From the NCBI GenBank assembly GCA_938021455.1, contig CALIGP010000436.1, positions 1-14,904 of the forward strand: a DNA stretch of 14,904 nucleotides, given 5' to 3'. Origin of the DNA: an uncultured Lewinella sp. (GTDB taxonomy: Bacteria; Bacteroidota; Bacteroidia; Chitinophagales; Saprospiraceae). Numbering within the stretch: position 1 is the stretch's first letter; each line of letters starts with the position of its first letter. The notes under the pieces were generated by a model that did not search any database, was not told where the DNA came from, and saw only the letters and a list, made by a program, of their open reading frames with translations. The translations under genes and the position numbers were made by a program. Below, one piece after another: positions 1 through 6,029 of the stretch.

Positions 1-459
1 ATTCTGGCGCCCCACGAGCTGCACGAGCAGGAGCTGGCGCAAACGCAGGTGCAATGGAACGCTAAACGGTATACGCAGTCTCAGGCCGAAGACCTCGTCG
101 ATGCCCGCGTCCTTTTGTTGGACACCATCGGCATTTTGAGCCGGGCTTACCGCTACGGAGAGCTGGCCTATGTGGGCGGTGCCTTCCGCACCGGCCTCCA
201 CAACACGCTGGAGCCGCTGGCCTATGGCCTGCCGACGGTATTCGGCCCCCGGCACCAAAAATTCCCCGAAGCCGCCGCGGCCATCGCGGGCGGCGGCGCC
301 TTTTCCGTTACTTCCGGAGGAGAGCTCGCTGCCGTGCTGGAAGAGCTGCTCGATGAGAAAAAACGAGCCCAGGCCAGCAAAGCCCAACGTATTCTGGCTA
401 ATGCTAACGCTGGTGCGGCAACGCGCACCGCTCAAATCATCAACAAATGGGGACAATGA
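1..459 (+). CDS. waaA: 3-deoxy-D-manno-octulosonic acid (Kdo) transferase, C-terminal part
   Basis: The gene runs in from the left edge; only the last 152 residues are present. WaaA (KdtA) is an inner-membrane GT-B glycosyltransferase that moves Kdo from CMP-Kdo to lipid A precursor, the first step of LPS core assembly. The visible part carries the family's nucleotide-sugar-binding half: an APHE stretch at residues 3-6, then IGILSRAYRYGELAYVGGAF followed by GLHNTLEPLAYGLP and FGPRHQKF, which match the (Y)..AdvAfVGGSf / GGHN.LEPa..G.PvifGP..NF signature. The second G of GGHN is L here. The end, IINKWGQ, is a normal family terminus. Its TGA overlaps the next gene's ATG (ATGA), so the two are probably translationally coupled. 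The identification is firm; only the N-terminal acceptor-binding half is unseen. Confidence 0.93.
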   Translation: MLAPHELHEQELAQTQVQWNAKRYTQSQAEDLVDARVLLLDTIGILSRAYRYGELAYVGGAFRTGLHNTLEPLAYGLPTVFGPRHQKFPEAAAAIAGGGAFSVTSGGELAAVLEELLDEKKRAQASKAQRILANANAGAATRTAQIINKWGQ

Positions 460-1325
460 CTGAGTCACGACAACATTGCCCTCTTTGGACCTTCCTCTGC
501 ACCTGCGGTATCGCCCTCCTAATTTCCTTGCCACTAAGTAGCCAGTCCCTCACTCCCGAAGCCAGCCTCGACCGGGTCTTTGAGAAAGGTAACCTAATGG
601 TGGCTATCTCCGCCCAGAGCTGGCGCCCCGGACTGTGTATGGCTGCGGCACGGGTGCAAACCGGAAAAAGCGTAAGCATCTCCCTGAGCCTCAGCGCCCA
701 AAACAGCTACACCTTCATCTCCACTGCCGACCAGGAAACGACCGACGTAGACCTCTATTTGCGGGATCCAGACGGAAAATTGATCGCCAGCGACAGCGAA
801 ACGGACGGAACACCTGTGATCGAATTTCGGGTTCCCGAAACCGGAGACTACCAGCTTCAGTTACATATTCCGGCTTCTGACCAGGGGATTAATTTTGTCT
901 CCCTAAGTCTTTTAGAGAGCAATGGCCGGCAAATAATTGAAGAGGATTACAGACGGTTAACGGCTAGCTTTTTCGCCAGCAGTGAAGACATCCTGGCCAG
1001 TTACCCCGACGTTCGTTGGCAAGCGACCCCAAATCAGTGGTGTCTCTTCGGTTTTTCGCTGGATCAAAAAGAAGGACATACCTTTCGGCAGTTACAAATG
1101 GAGGCTGCCCGCTACTACTTTGCCGCAGCCGGAGGCCCTGCATGTCAGAACATTGACCTATATTTAGCCAATCAGGAAAATGAAATTGTTGCCCTGGACA
1201 AAGCCCCCGATGCACTGCCATTGCTAGAATTTGAAAGCAAAGACAGCCAAACGTATAATCTACGAATCGAGGCCAAACGTTCCTCCGGCCCCAGCTTCAT
1301 TTTACTTGGTCTCTTTCAACAGTAA
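456..1325 (+). CDS. secreted protein with two PPC-like beta-sandwich domains
   Basis: I recognise no named family, but the protein (289 aa) looks like a tandem of bacterial pre-peptidase C-terminal (PPC)-like domains. A signal peptide (hydrophobic stretch about residues 14-28, then SSQS) sends it out of the cytoplasm. Domain 1 (about 50-153) has DVDLYLRDPDGKLIASD followed by EFRVPETGDYQLQL. Domain 2 (about 190-289) repeats the plan with NIDLYLANQENEIVALD, LEFESKDSQTYNLRI and a closing FILLGLF. A start at 447 is possible, but ATG 456 is preferred because it forms an ATGA overlap with the waaA stop and leaves a better signal peptide. There is no catalytic domain, so a binding or accessory envelope role is inferred. 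Co-transcription with waaA and the downstream dodecin (43 bp gap) is likely. Confidence 0.8.
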   Translation: MTESRQHCPLWTFLCTCGIALLISLPLSSQSLTPEASLDRVFEKGNLMVAISAQSWRPGLCMAAARVQTGKSVSISLSLSAQNSYTFISTADQETTDVDLYLRDPDGKLIASDSETDGTPVIEFRVPETGDYQLQLHIPASDQGINFVSLSLLESNGRQIIEEDYRRLTASFFASSEDILASYPDVRWQATPNQWCLFGFSLDQKEGHTFRQLQMEAARYYFAAAGGPACQNIDLYLANQENEIVALDKAPDALPLLEFESKDSQTYNLRIEAKRSSGPSFILLGLFQQ

Positions 1326-1368
1326 ACCTGACCGGGCAATTCTTCCGGTCGCAATACCCCCCTCTATT

Positions 1369-1575
1369 ATGGGCAAAGTCCTCAAAGTAATCGAAGTACT
1401 CGCAGAAAGTGGTGACAGCTACGAAGATGCCATCCGCAATGCGGTTGAAAACACCTCTAAATCTCTTCGCCACGTCCGCTCTGCTTACATTAACGAGCAG
1501 TCCGTCACCGTGAAAGATGGCAAAGTGGATAAGTTCCGCGTTAACGTCAAAATCACTTTCGAAGTAGACGTTTAA
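1369..1575 (+). CDS. dodecin family protein (flavin-binding-type small protein)
   Basis: This 68-aa protein matches dodecins in length and pattern: a beta strand (KVLKVIEVLAES), one helix (SYEDAIRNAVENTSKSLR), then two strands ending KFRVNVKITFEV. Dodecins form hollow 12-subunit shells that store riboflavin, FMN or related flavins in the cytosol and protect them from light and redox chemistry. The start at ATG 1369 fits the family length; an open frame extends further upstream but overlaps the preceding gene. The Trp that usually stacks on the flavin (near residue 38 in bacterial dodecins, context R-W) is Ser38 here, with Tyr40 nearby, so flavin binding cannot be assumed. A strong terminator follows 21 bp after the stop. 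The family call is confident, the ligand is not. Confidence 0.9.
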   Translation: MGKVLKVIEVLAESGDSYEDAIRNAVENTSKSLRHVRSAYINEQSVTVKDGKVDKFRVNVKITFEVDV

Positions 1576-1596
1576 GATTGGAATTTTCTTCCAAAA

Positions 1597-1634
1597 AAAA
1601 GGCCACCCACTGTTCATTTAGTGGGTGGCCTTTT
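1597..1634. terminator. bidirectional intrinsic terminator
   Basis: A perfect 14-bp stem (AAAAGGCCACCCAC paired with GTGGGTGGCCTTTT) encloses a 10-base loop. The A-run at 1593-1600 becomes eight U residues for transcripts on the minus strand, and the T-run at 1631-1634 serves the plus strand. It therefore ends the waaA-PPC-dodecin run and also suits the convergent thioredoxin-like gene, whose transcript would have to cross the MITE to reach it. Confidence 0.88.
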
Positions 1635-1651
1635 ACTTGAGGTAAGTTTAA

Positions 1652-1811
1652 GAGCGTGTCTAAATTTAACACTTTGGGCTACCTGCGCCAAATGTCATTC
1701 CGAATTGCTTTACTTCATCGGTCACTTGGCTACGGCCAAGTTCCCTCTTCGCGCCTTATTCAGAACGATATTTGTCAGCAGTCGCCTCAAAAGCTAATTT
1801 TAGACACGCTC
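1652..1811. mobile_element. 160-bp MITE-like element, possibly IS5/IS1031-type ends
   Basis: The ends are perfect 13-bp inverted repeats (GAGCGTGTCTAAA), with 17 of 19 positions matching when extended. They are flanked by a 3-bp direct repeat TAA (1649-1651 and 1812-1814), the likely target duplication. The element has no coding capacity. The two halves are imperfectly complementary throughout: 1690-1705 pairs in register with 1758-1773, and a 7-bp stem with a TACG loop (1724-1741) sits at the centre, so it could fold as one long hairpin. A TIR beginning GAG plus a 3-bp TNA duplication resembles the IS1031 group of IS5 (family knowledge), but the parent element is not in the window. It is non-autonomous if it is mobile at all. 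Confidence 0.72.
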
Positions 1812-1822
1812 TAAGCTGACAG

Positions 1823-2317
1823 CTATTTCACCGCCAATCGCTTAATCACTTTATCGACTTCGGCTTCCCGGCCTTTTTCGTAGCCCGTGAAGGACTTCAC
1901 GATATTTCCGTCTCCGTCGAGGATATACATTTGTGGGATACTTCGGAATCCGAGCTTACCCTGCAGTTTACCGTCCGTATCAACCAGAATGTCGTATTTC
2001 CATCCTTTGCGCTTTACGAGCGGGTTGATCCGATTGATCATGTGTCGTTGGTCAACGCTGACCGCTACGAAGCGGGCACCGTATTCGCTTTGCCACTTGT
2101 CGAGGTAGGACTTCATATGATCCAGCTCCATGTGGCAGGGCATACACCAGGTTGCCCAAACAGCAATAACGGTAGGTTTACCATCACCAACATAGTCTGC
2201 CAGAGAGGCTGGTTGTTGGCTGACCGTCACAAGGTCCGGAGTGGGAAAGGCTTTTTGGGCGTTGAGGCCCACCGTCATGCAAAGTAGTAGCAACGGCAAC
2301 AGTAAGTTCTTAAACAT
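1823..2317 (-). CDS. periplasmic TlpA/ResA-like thioredoxin-fold protein
   Basis: This 164-aa protein has a clear signal peptide (MFKNLLLPLLLLCMTVGLNA, cleavage about residue 20) and a single thioredoxin domain. The active site is WATWCMPC (C58, C61) and the cis-proline loop is SIPQMYILD (P128), so both redox cysteines are intact. TlpA/ResA-type proteins reduce disulfides in periplasmic proteins, for example in cytochrome c maturation; the substrate here is unknown. It lies 93 bp downstream of the Nfu gene on the same strand, and no strong terminator separates them, so co-transcription is possible but unproven. Its 3' side runs into the MITE, with the end of the element 11 bp past the stop codon. 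Confidence 0.88.
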   Translation of the reverse strand: MFKNLLLPLLLLCMTVGLNAQKAFPTPDLVTVSQQPASLADYVGDGKPTVIAVWATWCMPCHMELDHMKSYLDKWQSEYGARFVAVSVDQRHMINRINPLVKRKGWKYDILVDTDGKLQGKLGFRSIPQMYILDGDGNIVKSFTGYEKGREAEVDKVIKRLAVK

Positions 2318-2410
2318 CTTATTTCTTTTACGCAGAGTAAACGTCCACTCCCCGTATTAATGTTACCCGAAGATAGGTTATTATTATCTTAATGTGTTAA
2401 GACATGGAAT

Positions 2411-3028
2411 TTATCCCATCTCCTGCACGACCTCCTTTACCTGGGGCATCATCCGCTTCAGCATTGACTCAATTCCGGACTTCAAGGTGACCGTTGAGCT
2501 AGGGCAGCCACTACAAGATCCCTGCATAATTACCGTTACTACACCTTCATGGTAGCTTTTGAATTCGATGTTTCCACCATCCATTTCAACCGCTGGCTTC
2601 ACGTAAGTGTCGATGAGGTCTTTGATTTGCTTAACGGCCTCTGCATCGTCTTCGCTGTAGTCGTAACTATCGCCACGCTCGGCTTCCAGACGGGCTACCT
2701 CTTCGGCGAAACCATCTTTAATGATGGCTTTATCCTCTTGCAGGTATTCTTTGATGAACTCCTTGAGTTTAAGCATGATGTCGTCCCAGGAGTAGTTAAA
2801 CTCTTTGGTCAACGTTACGTAGTTGTTGGCGATGTAGACCTTTTGCACGTAGGGAAAGTCATAGAGGGCCGCTGCCAGCTCCGACCATTCCCGGGCAAAG
2901 GATTCCTCCTTAAACTCTGCCGTCCCATTGAAAAGCATGCGGTTGGTGACAAACTTCAGGCTCTCCGGATTGGGCGTTTGCTCCGTGTAAAGTAGTACGG
3001 GGCGCTTTTTGGTGGCGACTTCGCTCAT
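2411..3028 (-). CDS. Nfu-type iron-sulfur cluster scaffold/carrier (NifU-like)
   Basis: The 205-aa protein has two domains in the order typical of Bacteroidota and mitochondrial Nfu. An N-terminal Nfu domain spans about residues 10-96 (YTEQTPNPESLKFVTNRML, DFPYVQKVYIANNYVTLTK). A C-terminal NifU-like domain spans about 134-203 (IDTYVKPAVEMDGGNIEF, then GSCSGCPSSTVTLKSGIE). The cluster-binding CxxC is C172-S-G-C175. Such proteins receive an Fe4S4 cluster from the SUF/ISC machinery and deliver it to cytosolic client enzymes. The acidic linker (GDSYDYSEDDAE) between domains is a normal flexible hinge. It is transcribed divergently from the PorT-like gene with 145 bp between them. No Suf genes are in the window. 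Confidence 0.93.
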   Translation of the reverse strand: MSEVATKKRPVLLYTEQTPNPESLKFVTNRMLFNGTAEFKEESFAREWSELAAALYDFPYVQKVYIANNYVTLTKEFNYSWDDIMLKLKEFIKEYLQEDKAIIKDGFAEEVARLEAERGDSYDYSEDDAEAVKQIKDLIDTYVKPAVEMDGGNIEFKSYHEGVVTVIMQGSCSGCPSSTVTLKSGIESMLKRMMPQVKEVVQEMG

Positions 3029-3173
3029 AATATTTTATTTGTGACCCAAAGGGTCGTTCGGCTGGTAAACGCTTGTTCTGCCGAGAGGGTTTAATGCCCG
3101 ACAAGCCAAGATTTGAGGTAAGGCCAACCATTTCCCGTACTTATCCCATCTTTACACCAAAATATACCTTCTA

Positions 3174-4049
3174 ATGCGTCATTTTTTATTACTGATCCTT
3201 CCGTTAGCTTTCTCCCTTTCTGTCTCCGCCCAGGAGTTTAGCGGAGGGTTCCGTGCCGGTCTTAACTTTATTAGTTTCTCTGGCGATCAGGAAATGAGTT
3301 CTGTTTCAGATGCCACCTATGAGACCTTTAACCGTACCACTGGCTTTCACGTAGGGGCCACTTTCGCGCTAGCGTTTACGGATCTGGTAGGCATAAAGGC
3401 TGACCTCATGTACAGCCAAAAGGGAGGAGAGATCAGGTACGAAGGTCCCTCCTACTTTTACCTGTACGCCAATCAGGATGACCTGGAGGGATCCCTCATT
3501 TTTGGTGATCGAAACAGTGAATACGACGTCGTCAATAGCTTCATTGATATTCCCCTCACAGCCTACTACCGGCTGGGACCACTGGAAATTGAAGGTGGCT
3601 TTAGCGCTGCCTTCATGGTCAATAGTAGGGTTTCGGGCGGAGCGACGTACAACACGAATACCTTCGGAATCGATAATGACATTGTCTTTAACGTAGACGG
3701 GAATTACTTTCAGGACGGCGCGGGCGGAGCTGGTGTTATCTCTCGCTCCTCCACTCCACTGCCACGCACGGATGTTTTACCTCCTGACGTGATTTCAGCG
3801 TACTATAACTCTAACAGTAACGAAAAGCTGTACAAAAGGCTCGATTTTGCGGCCGTAATTGGTCTCAGCTTCTACCTGAACAACGGCCTGTTCATTGGCG
3901 CCCGCTACCAACATGGCCTTACGGACGCCACGCTGGGTGAAAATGATCTTCGGATAACCAACGACACTCAAGTCGGCGGTCGGGAGTTCAATACAGATGA
4001 CACTGACAACAGCCGGGTTATTCAGGCTAGCGTAGGTTTCCGGTTTTAA
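3174..4049 (+). CDS. PorT-like outer-membrane beta-barrel protein
   Basis: This 291-aa protein begins with a signal peptide (MRHFLLLILPLAFSLSVSAQ) and continues with the glycine-rich alternating strands of a small barrel: FSGGFRAGLNFISFSGD, TTGFHVGATFALAFTDLVGIKADLMYSQKGG, YRLGPLEIEGGFSAAFMV, KRLDFAAVIGLSFYLNNGLFIGARYQHGL, and the closing strand VIQASVGFRF with terminal Phe, which suits Bam-dependent insertion. This is the pattern of the outer-membrane beta-barrel/PorT-like families common in Bacteroidota. True PorT is a type IX secretion part, but this family is broad and no T9SS neighbours are visible, so the role is left open. A long loop (about residues 155-215, rich in N, G, S and P) is probably surface exposed. 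The gene converges with the lipoprotein gene across a large hairpin. Confidence 0.82.
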   Translation: MRHFLLLILPLAFSLSVSAQEFSGGFRAGLNFISFSGDQEMSSVSDATYETFNRTTGFHVGATFALAFTDLVGIKADLMYSQKGGEIRYEGPSYFYLYANQDDLEGSLIFGDRNSEYDVVNSFIDIPLTAYYRLGPLEIEGGFSAAFMVNSRVSGGATYNTNTFGIDNDIVFNVDGNYFQDGAGGAGVISRSSTPLPRTDVLPPDVISAYYNSNSNEKLYKRLDFAAVIGLSFYLNNGLFIGARYQHGLTDATLGENDLRITNDTQVGGREFNTDDTDNSRVIQASVGFRF

Positions 4050-4123
4050 GTTTTATAGCGGACCATTGTAATAACACACATAACCGAAGAGCAGGAGACC
4101 ACTCTATCCACAAGAGCTTCCAT

Positions 4124-4169
4124 TAAGCGAACAGCGTTCAGGCTATATTGCCTGAACGCTGTTCGCTTA
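4124..4169. terminator. 20-bp perfect hairpin between convergent genes
   Basis: A perfect 20-bp inverted repeat (left arm 4124-4143, right arm 4150-4169) surrounds a 6-base TATATT loop. It lies between the convergent PorT-like and lipoprotein genes, so a shared bidirectional terminator is the simplest role. It has no clear U-tract on either side, so it may instead act as an RNA stabiliser or be a repeat. The rest of the 176-bp gap (4050-4225) shows nothing else I can name. Confidence 0.65.
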
Positions 4170-4225
4170 CTACTGCTTAGGAAGCCAAGTCCGTAGAATC
4201 AGCTCGTTAGTACATTTATTTACAC

Positions 4226-5683
4226 TTAGCGGCTCTTATGCATCTGAATCGCCTGTGCTAACTGCTCAACCTTCAGGTTCTTGGCAACGATCTTGCGGTC
4301 CGGACCAAGCAGATATAGCTCCGGAGTATTATCTACGTAGTAGGTTTTAAAGATGCTACGGTTACTGGGATCAAACACATTGGTGAATGCCTGTAAACGG
4401 TAAGCCTGCACGAAACCTTTCCACTTAGTGGCATCCGTGTCAAGTGCGATTGCGTACACATCCAGTTCGTTCTTCAGGCTCTGGTAAGCCTGCGTTAGTT
4501 TGGGGGTTTCTTCAATGCAGTGATCACACTCTGGGTTGTACATAAATACGGCGATATAGGGCTTCTTAAGGTCGTACAGACGCTTTCCTTGACCATCCAG
4601 TCCTGGCACAGTGATGTCTGGCCCTGCTTGTCCCTTAAGGCTGTAGGCCATCTGGTCCGCTCGCTGTTGTAGGCCGAAGACGGTCATGCTATCTGACCAG
4701 AACGCCCGCTCACGGGTAAAGTAATTCTGGATCATATGAACGTGAATCGCCTCGGCATCCATTACCGTAGATTTTCCTGGTTCATACTGTAGCGTAATCC
4801 AGTTAGCGAAGAATTTGAAAAATTCCGGCTTATCAATTGCCTTAGCAATCAGGAAGTCGCTGGCTGCTTTAACAGAGTCAGCGTTCTGTGGCGTCAGCTC
4901 TTTGATGTACCGTTTTAGCTTGTTGAAAATGACCGGAGTTCTAAGCAGGCGATCGTCGTTGAAGTTGACGCCATCCCAAAAGTCCCGGCGAAAGGCAACT
5001 ACCTGGCCTTCTTCGTCAACCTGGCCGTCGGGCCGACGGATGTCTCTTAGCTGTGGATTTTGTCCTCCACGCTTAAAGGAGGTAAAAAGAGAGTTCGGAG
5101 CCTGATTGTATAAGCCCTCGAGGTGTGCCATTCGTTGATCGACTAACGCCCGACGTTCGGCCTGCAGTCTATCGTAATCGGGGCTACCCTTGCTGGCCGA
5201 GCGGAGCTGCGCCCCAAGGTTACGGAACTGATCCTGCTGGCTATTTTCGTACCGAAGGGCTTCATACAGTAGCTCATTGTCCTGGCTTCCCTTTACGACC
5301 ATCGTCCCTACGGCATCCGGCATAGCAGCGGTCAGGCTAAAGGTCTGGTCTTCTGTGATCAGTAATTGTACCCCAGAACCATCCGAAAAGTAAGCATAGT
5401 AATGTCCCGGAGGATAGGGTTCGCTTCGCTGAAACACAATGGCGTTACCGTCAATTCTCGCTGTATCTGCCCGGTATTGTTGTTCCATCAACTGACCGAT
5501 TAGTAGCGCACCGGGTAGCGGAGCACCAGCCACTTCCACCCGTATATTAGGAGATTCCAGATTAGCCAAGCCGGGCGCGGACGCAGGTGCAGTCGAAGTC
5601 CCGGTGGAAGCAGAAGCAGCCCCTCCCGTATCGCCACAGGCCAGGAGTAAAAGAATGGGTAGTAGTAAAGCGTAGAAGCGCAT
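4226..5683 (-). CDS. thioredoxin-fold lipoprotein (TlpA-like, DUF5106-like middle region)
   Basis: This 485-aa protein begins with a lipoprotein signal (LLLLAC, lipid-bearing C16) followed by a low-complexity Ala/Ser/Thr linker. About residues 45-130 form a beta-rich region resembling the DUF4369-type domain that often precedes TlpA domains in this phylum. About 130-370 is helical and resembles DUF5106. The C-terminal thioredoxin fold has CDHC (C386, C389) in NPECDHCIEETPKL and a cis-proline in DNTPELYLLG (P454). Such proteins are membrane-anchored thiol-disulfide oxidoreductases of the periplasm or outer-membrane inner leaflet. The frame stays open upstream through the tRNA, but ATG 5683 is the start because the lipobox follows it and a perfect -7 box lies just upstream. 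The domain names are by resemblance only. Confidence 0.88.
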   Translation of the reverse strand: MRFYALLLPILLLLACGDTGGAASASTGTSTAPASAPGLANLESPNIRVEVAGAPLPGALLIGQLMEQQYRADTARIDGNAIVFQRSEPYPPGHYYAYFSDGSGVQLLITEDQTFSLTAAMPDAVGTMVVKGSQDNELLYEALRYENSQQDQFRNLGAQLRSASKGSPDYDRLQAERRALVDQRMAHLEGLYNQAPNSLFTSFKRGGQNPQLRDIRRPDGQVDEEGQVVAFRRDFWDGVNFNDDRLLRTPVIFNKLKRYIKELTPQNADSVKAASDFLIAKAIDKPEFFKFFANWITLQYEPGKSTVMDAEAIHVHMIQNYFTRERAFWSDSMTVFGLQQRADQMAYSLKGQAGPDITVPGLDGQGKRLYDLKKPYIAVFMYNPECDHCIEETPKLTQAYQSLKNELDVYAIALDTDATKWKGFVQAYRLQAFTNVFDPSNRSIFKTYYVDNTPELYLLGPDRKIVAKNLKVEQLAQAIQMHKSR

Positions 5684-5701
5684 AGTTTTCAATTGTGGGG
5701 G

Positions 5702-5709
5702 CAAAGGTA
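5702..5709 (-). promoter_or_regulatory. Bacteroidota -7 box of the lipoprotein gene
   Basis: On the minus strand TACCTTTG matches TAnnTTTG exactly and lies 18 bases before the ATG at 5683, predicting a very short leader. No TTG is found at the usual 19-21 base spacing (the nearest is 26 bases upstream), so the -33 element is weak or absent. Confidence 0.6.
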
Positions 5710-5736
5710 CGGAAGGGTAAAATTGATAAAACGCAC

Positions 5737-5768
5737 AAGGGCCGTCACCCCGGAGGATAACGGCCCTT
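5737..5768 (-). terminator. terminator behind tRNA-Gly
   Basis: A 9-bp stem (AAGGGCCGT at 5737-5745 with ACGGCCCTT at 5760-5768) begins 11 bases past the CCA end of the tRNA. On the minus strand it is followed by a T-rich stretch after a short gap (GTGCGTTTTATC). It separates tRNA transcription from the lipoprotein promoter. The loop is 14 bases and partly self-complementary. Confidence 0.62.
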
Positions 5769-5778
5769 TGACGCGTAG

Positions 5779-5854
5779 TGGAGCGGATTACAAGATTCGA
5801 ACCTGCGACCTCAACCTTGGCAAGGTTGCGCTCTACCAACTGAGCTAAATCCGC
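5779..5854 (-). tRNA. tRNA-Gly (anticodon GCC)
   Basis: The minus strand folds into a complete 76-base cloverleaf with an encoded CCA. The acceptor stem is GCGGATT with AATCCGC and the discriminator base is U, as usual for bacterial tRNA-Gly. The D stem is GCTC/GAGC. The anticodon stem CAACC/GGTTG holds loop TTGCCAA, which places GCC at 5819-5821. The T-loop is TTCGAAT, with two G-U pairs in its stem. It has its own promoter upstream and terminator downstream and reads glycine codons GGC and GGU. Confidence 0.96.
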
Positions 5855-5897
5855 GTCTGCTGGCTGCTCAGCCAAATGCTTTATTGCTAAAGCGATG

Positions 5898-5929
5898 CAA
5901 ATATAGGGCGTTCCAAAAGACCCTTGCAA
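5898..5929 (-). promoter_or_regulatory. promoter of tRNA-Gly
   Basis: On the minus strand TTG (5927-5929) and TATATTTG (5898-5905) are separated by 21 bases, close to the Bacteroidota sigma pattern TTG-N19-21-TAnnTTTG. The expected start near 5894 gives a leader of about 40 bases before the mature tRNA 5' end at 5854. Confidence 0.7.
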
Positions 5930-5991
5930 GTAAAAGGGCTTAAAAGAGAATAAAAGTTGCAGCAAAGAGAGCCAGTTCCTTGATTATCAAT

Positions 5992-6025
5992 TTGATGGAG
6001 GTCAAAAAAAATCAGCCTACATTTG
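5992..6025 (+). promoter_or_regulatory. promoter abutting the glycosyltransferase start codon
   Basis: TACATTTG (6018-6025) is a perfect -7 box and TTG lies at 5992-5994, with a 23-base spacing that is a little long. The box ends only four bases before the ATG at 6030, so initiation would fall at about 6028-6031 and the mRNA would be leaderless or nearly so. Confidence 0.6.
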
Positions 6026-6029
6026 AGCC

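Noticed and set aside
447..455. ATG 447 as the start of the PPC-like gene
   Set aside because: ATG 456 makes a classic ATGA overlap and needs no extra residues; 447 cannot be excluded.
1330..1350. GACCGG/CCGGTC stem between the PPC-like gene and dodecin
   Set aside because: Six base pairs with a nine-base loop and no U-tract; too weak to call a terminator.
2318..2410. Promoter or terminator between the Nfu and thioredoxin-like genes
   Set aside because: No good TAnnTTTG box (only TATCTTCG) and only a six-bp AT stem; nothing firm.
3043..3055. GACCC-AAA-GGGTC palindrome in the Nfu leader
   Set aside because: It is too short to call an operator or hairpin of note without other copies.
5684..5965. 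N-terminal extension of the lipoprotein reading frame across the tRNA
   Set aside because: The extra 94 codons run through tRNA-Gly and its terminator by chance; ATG 5683 gives a lipobox and follows a perfect -7 box.
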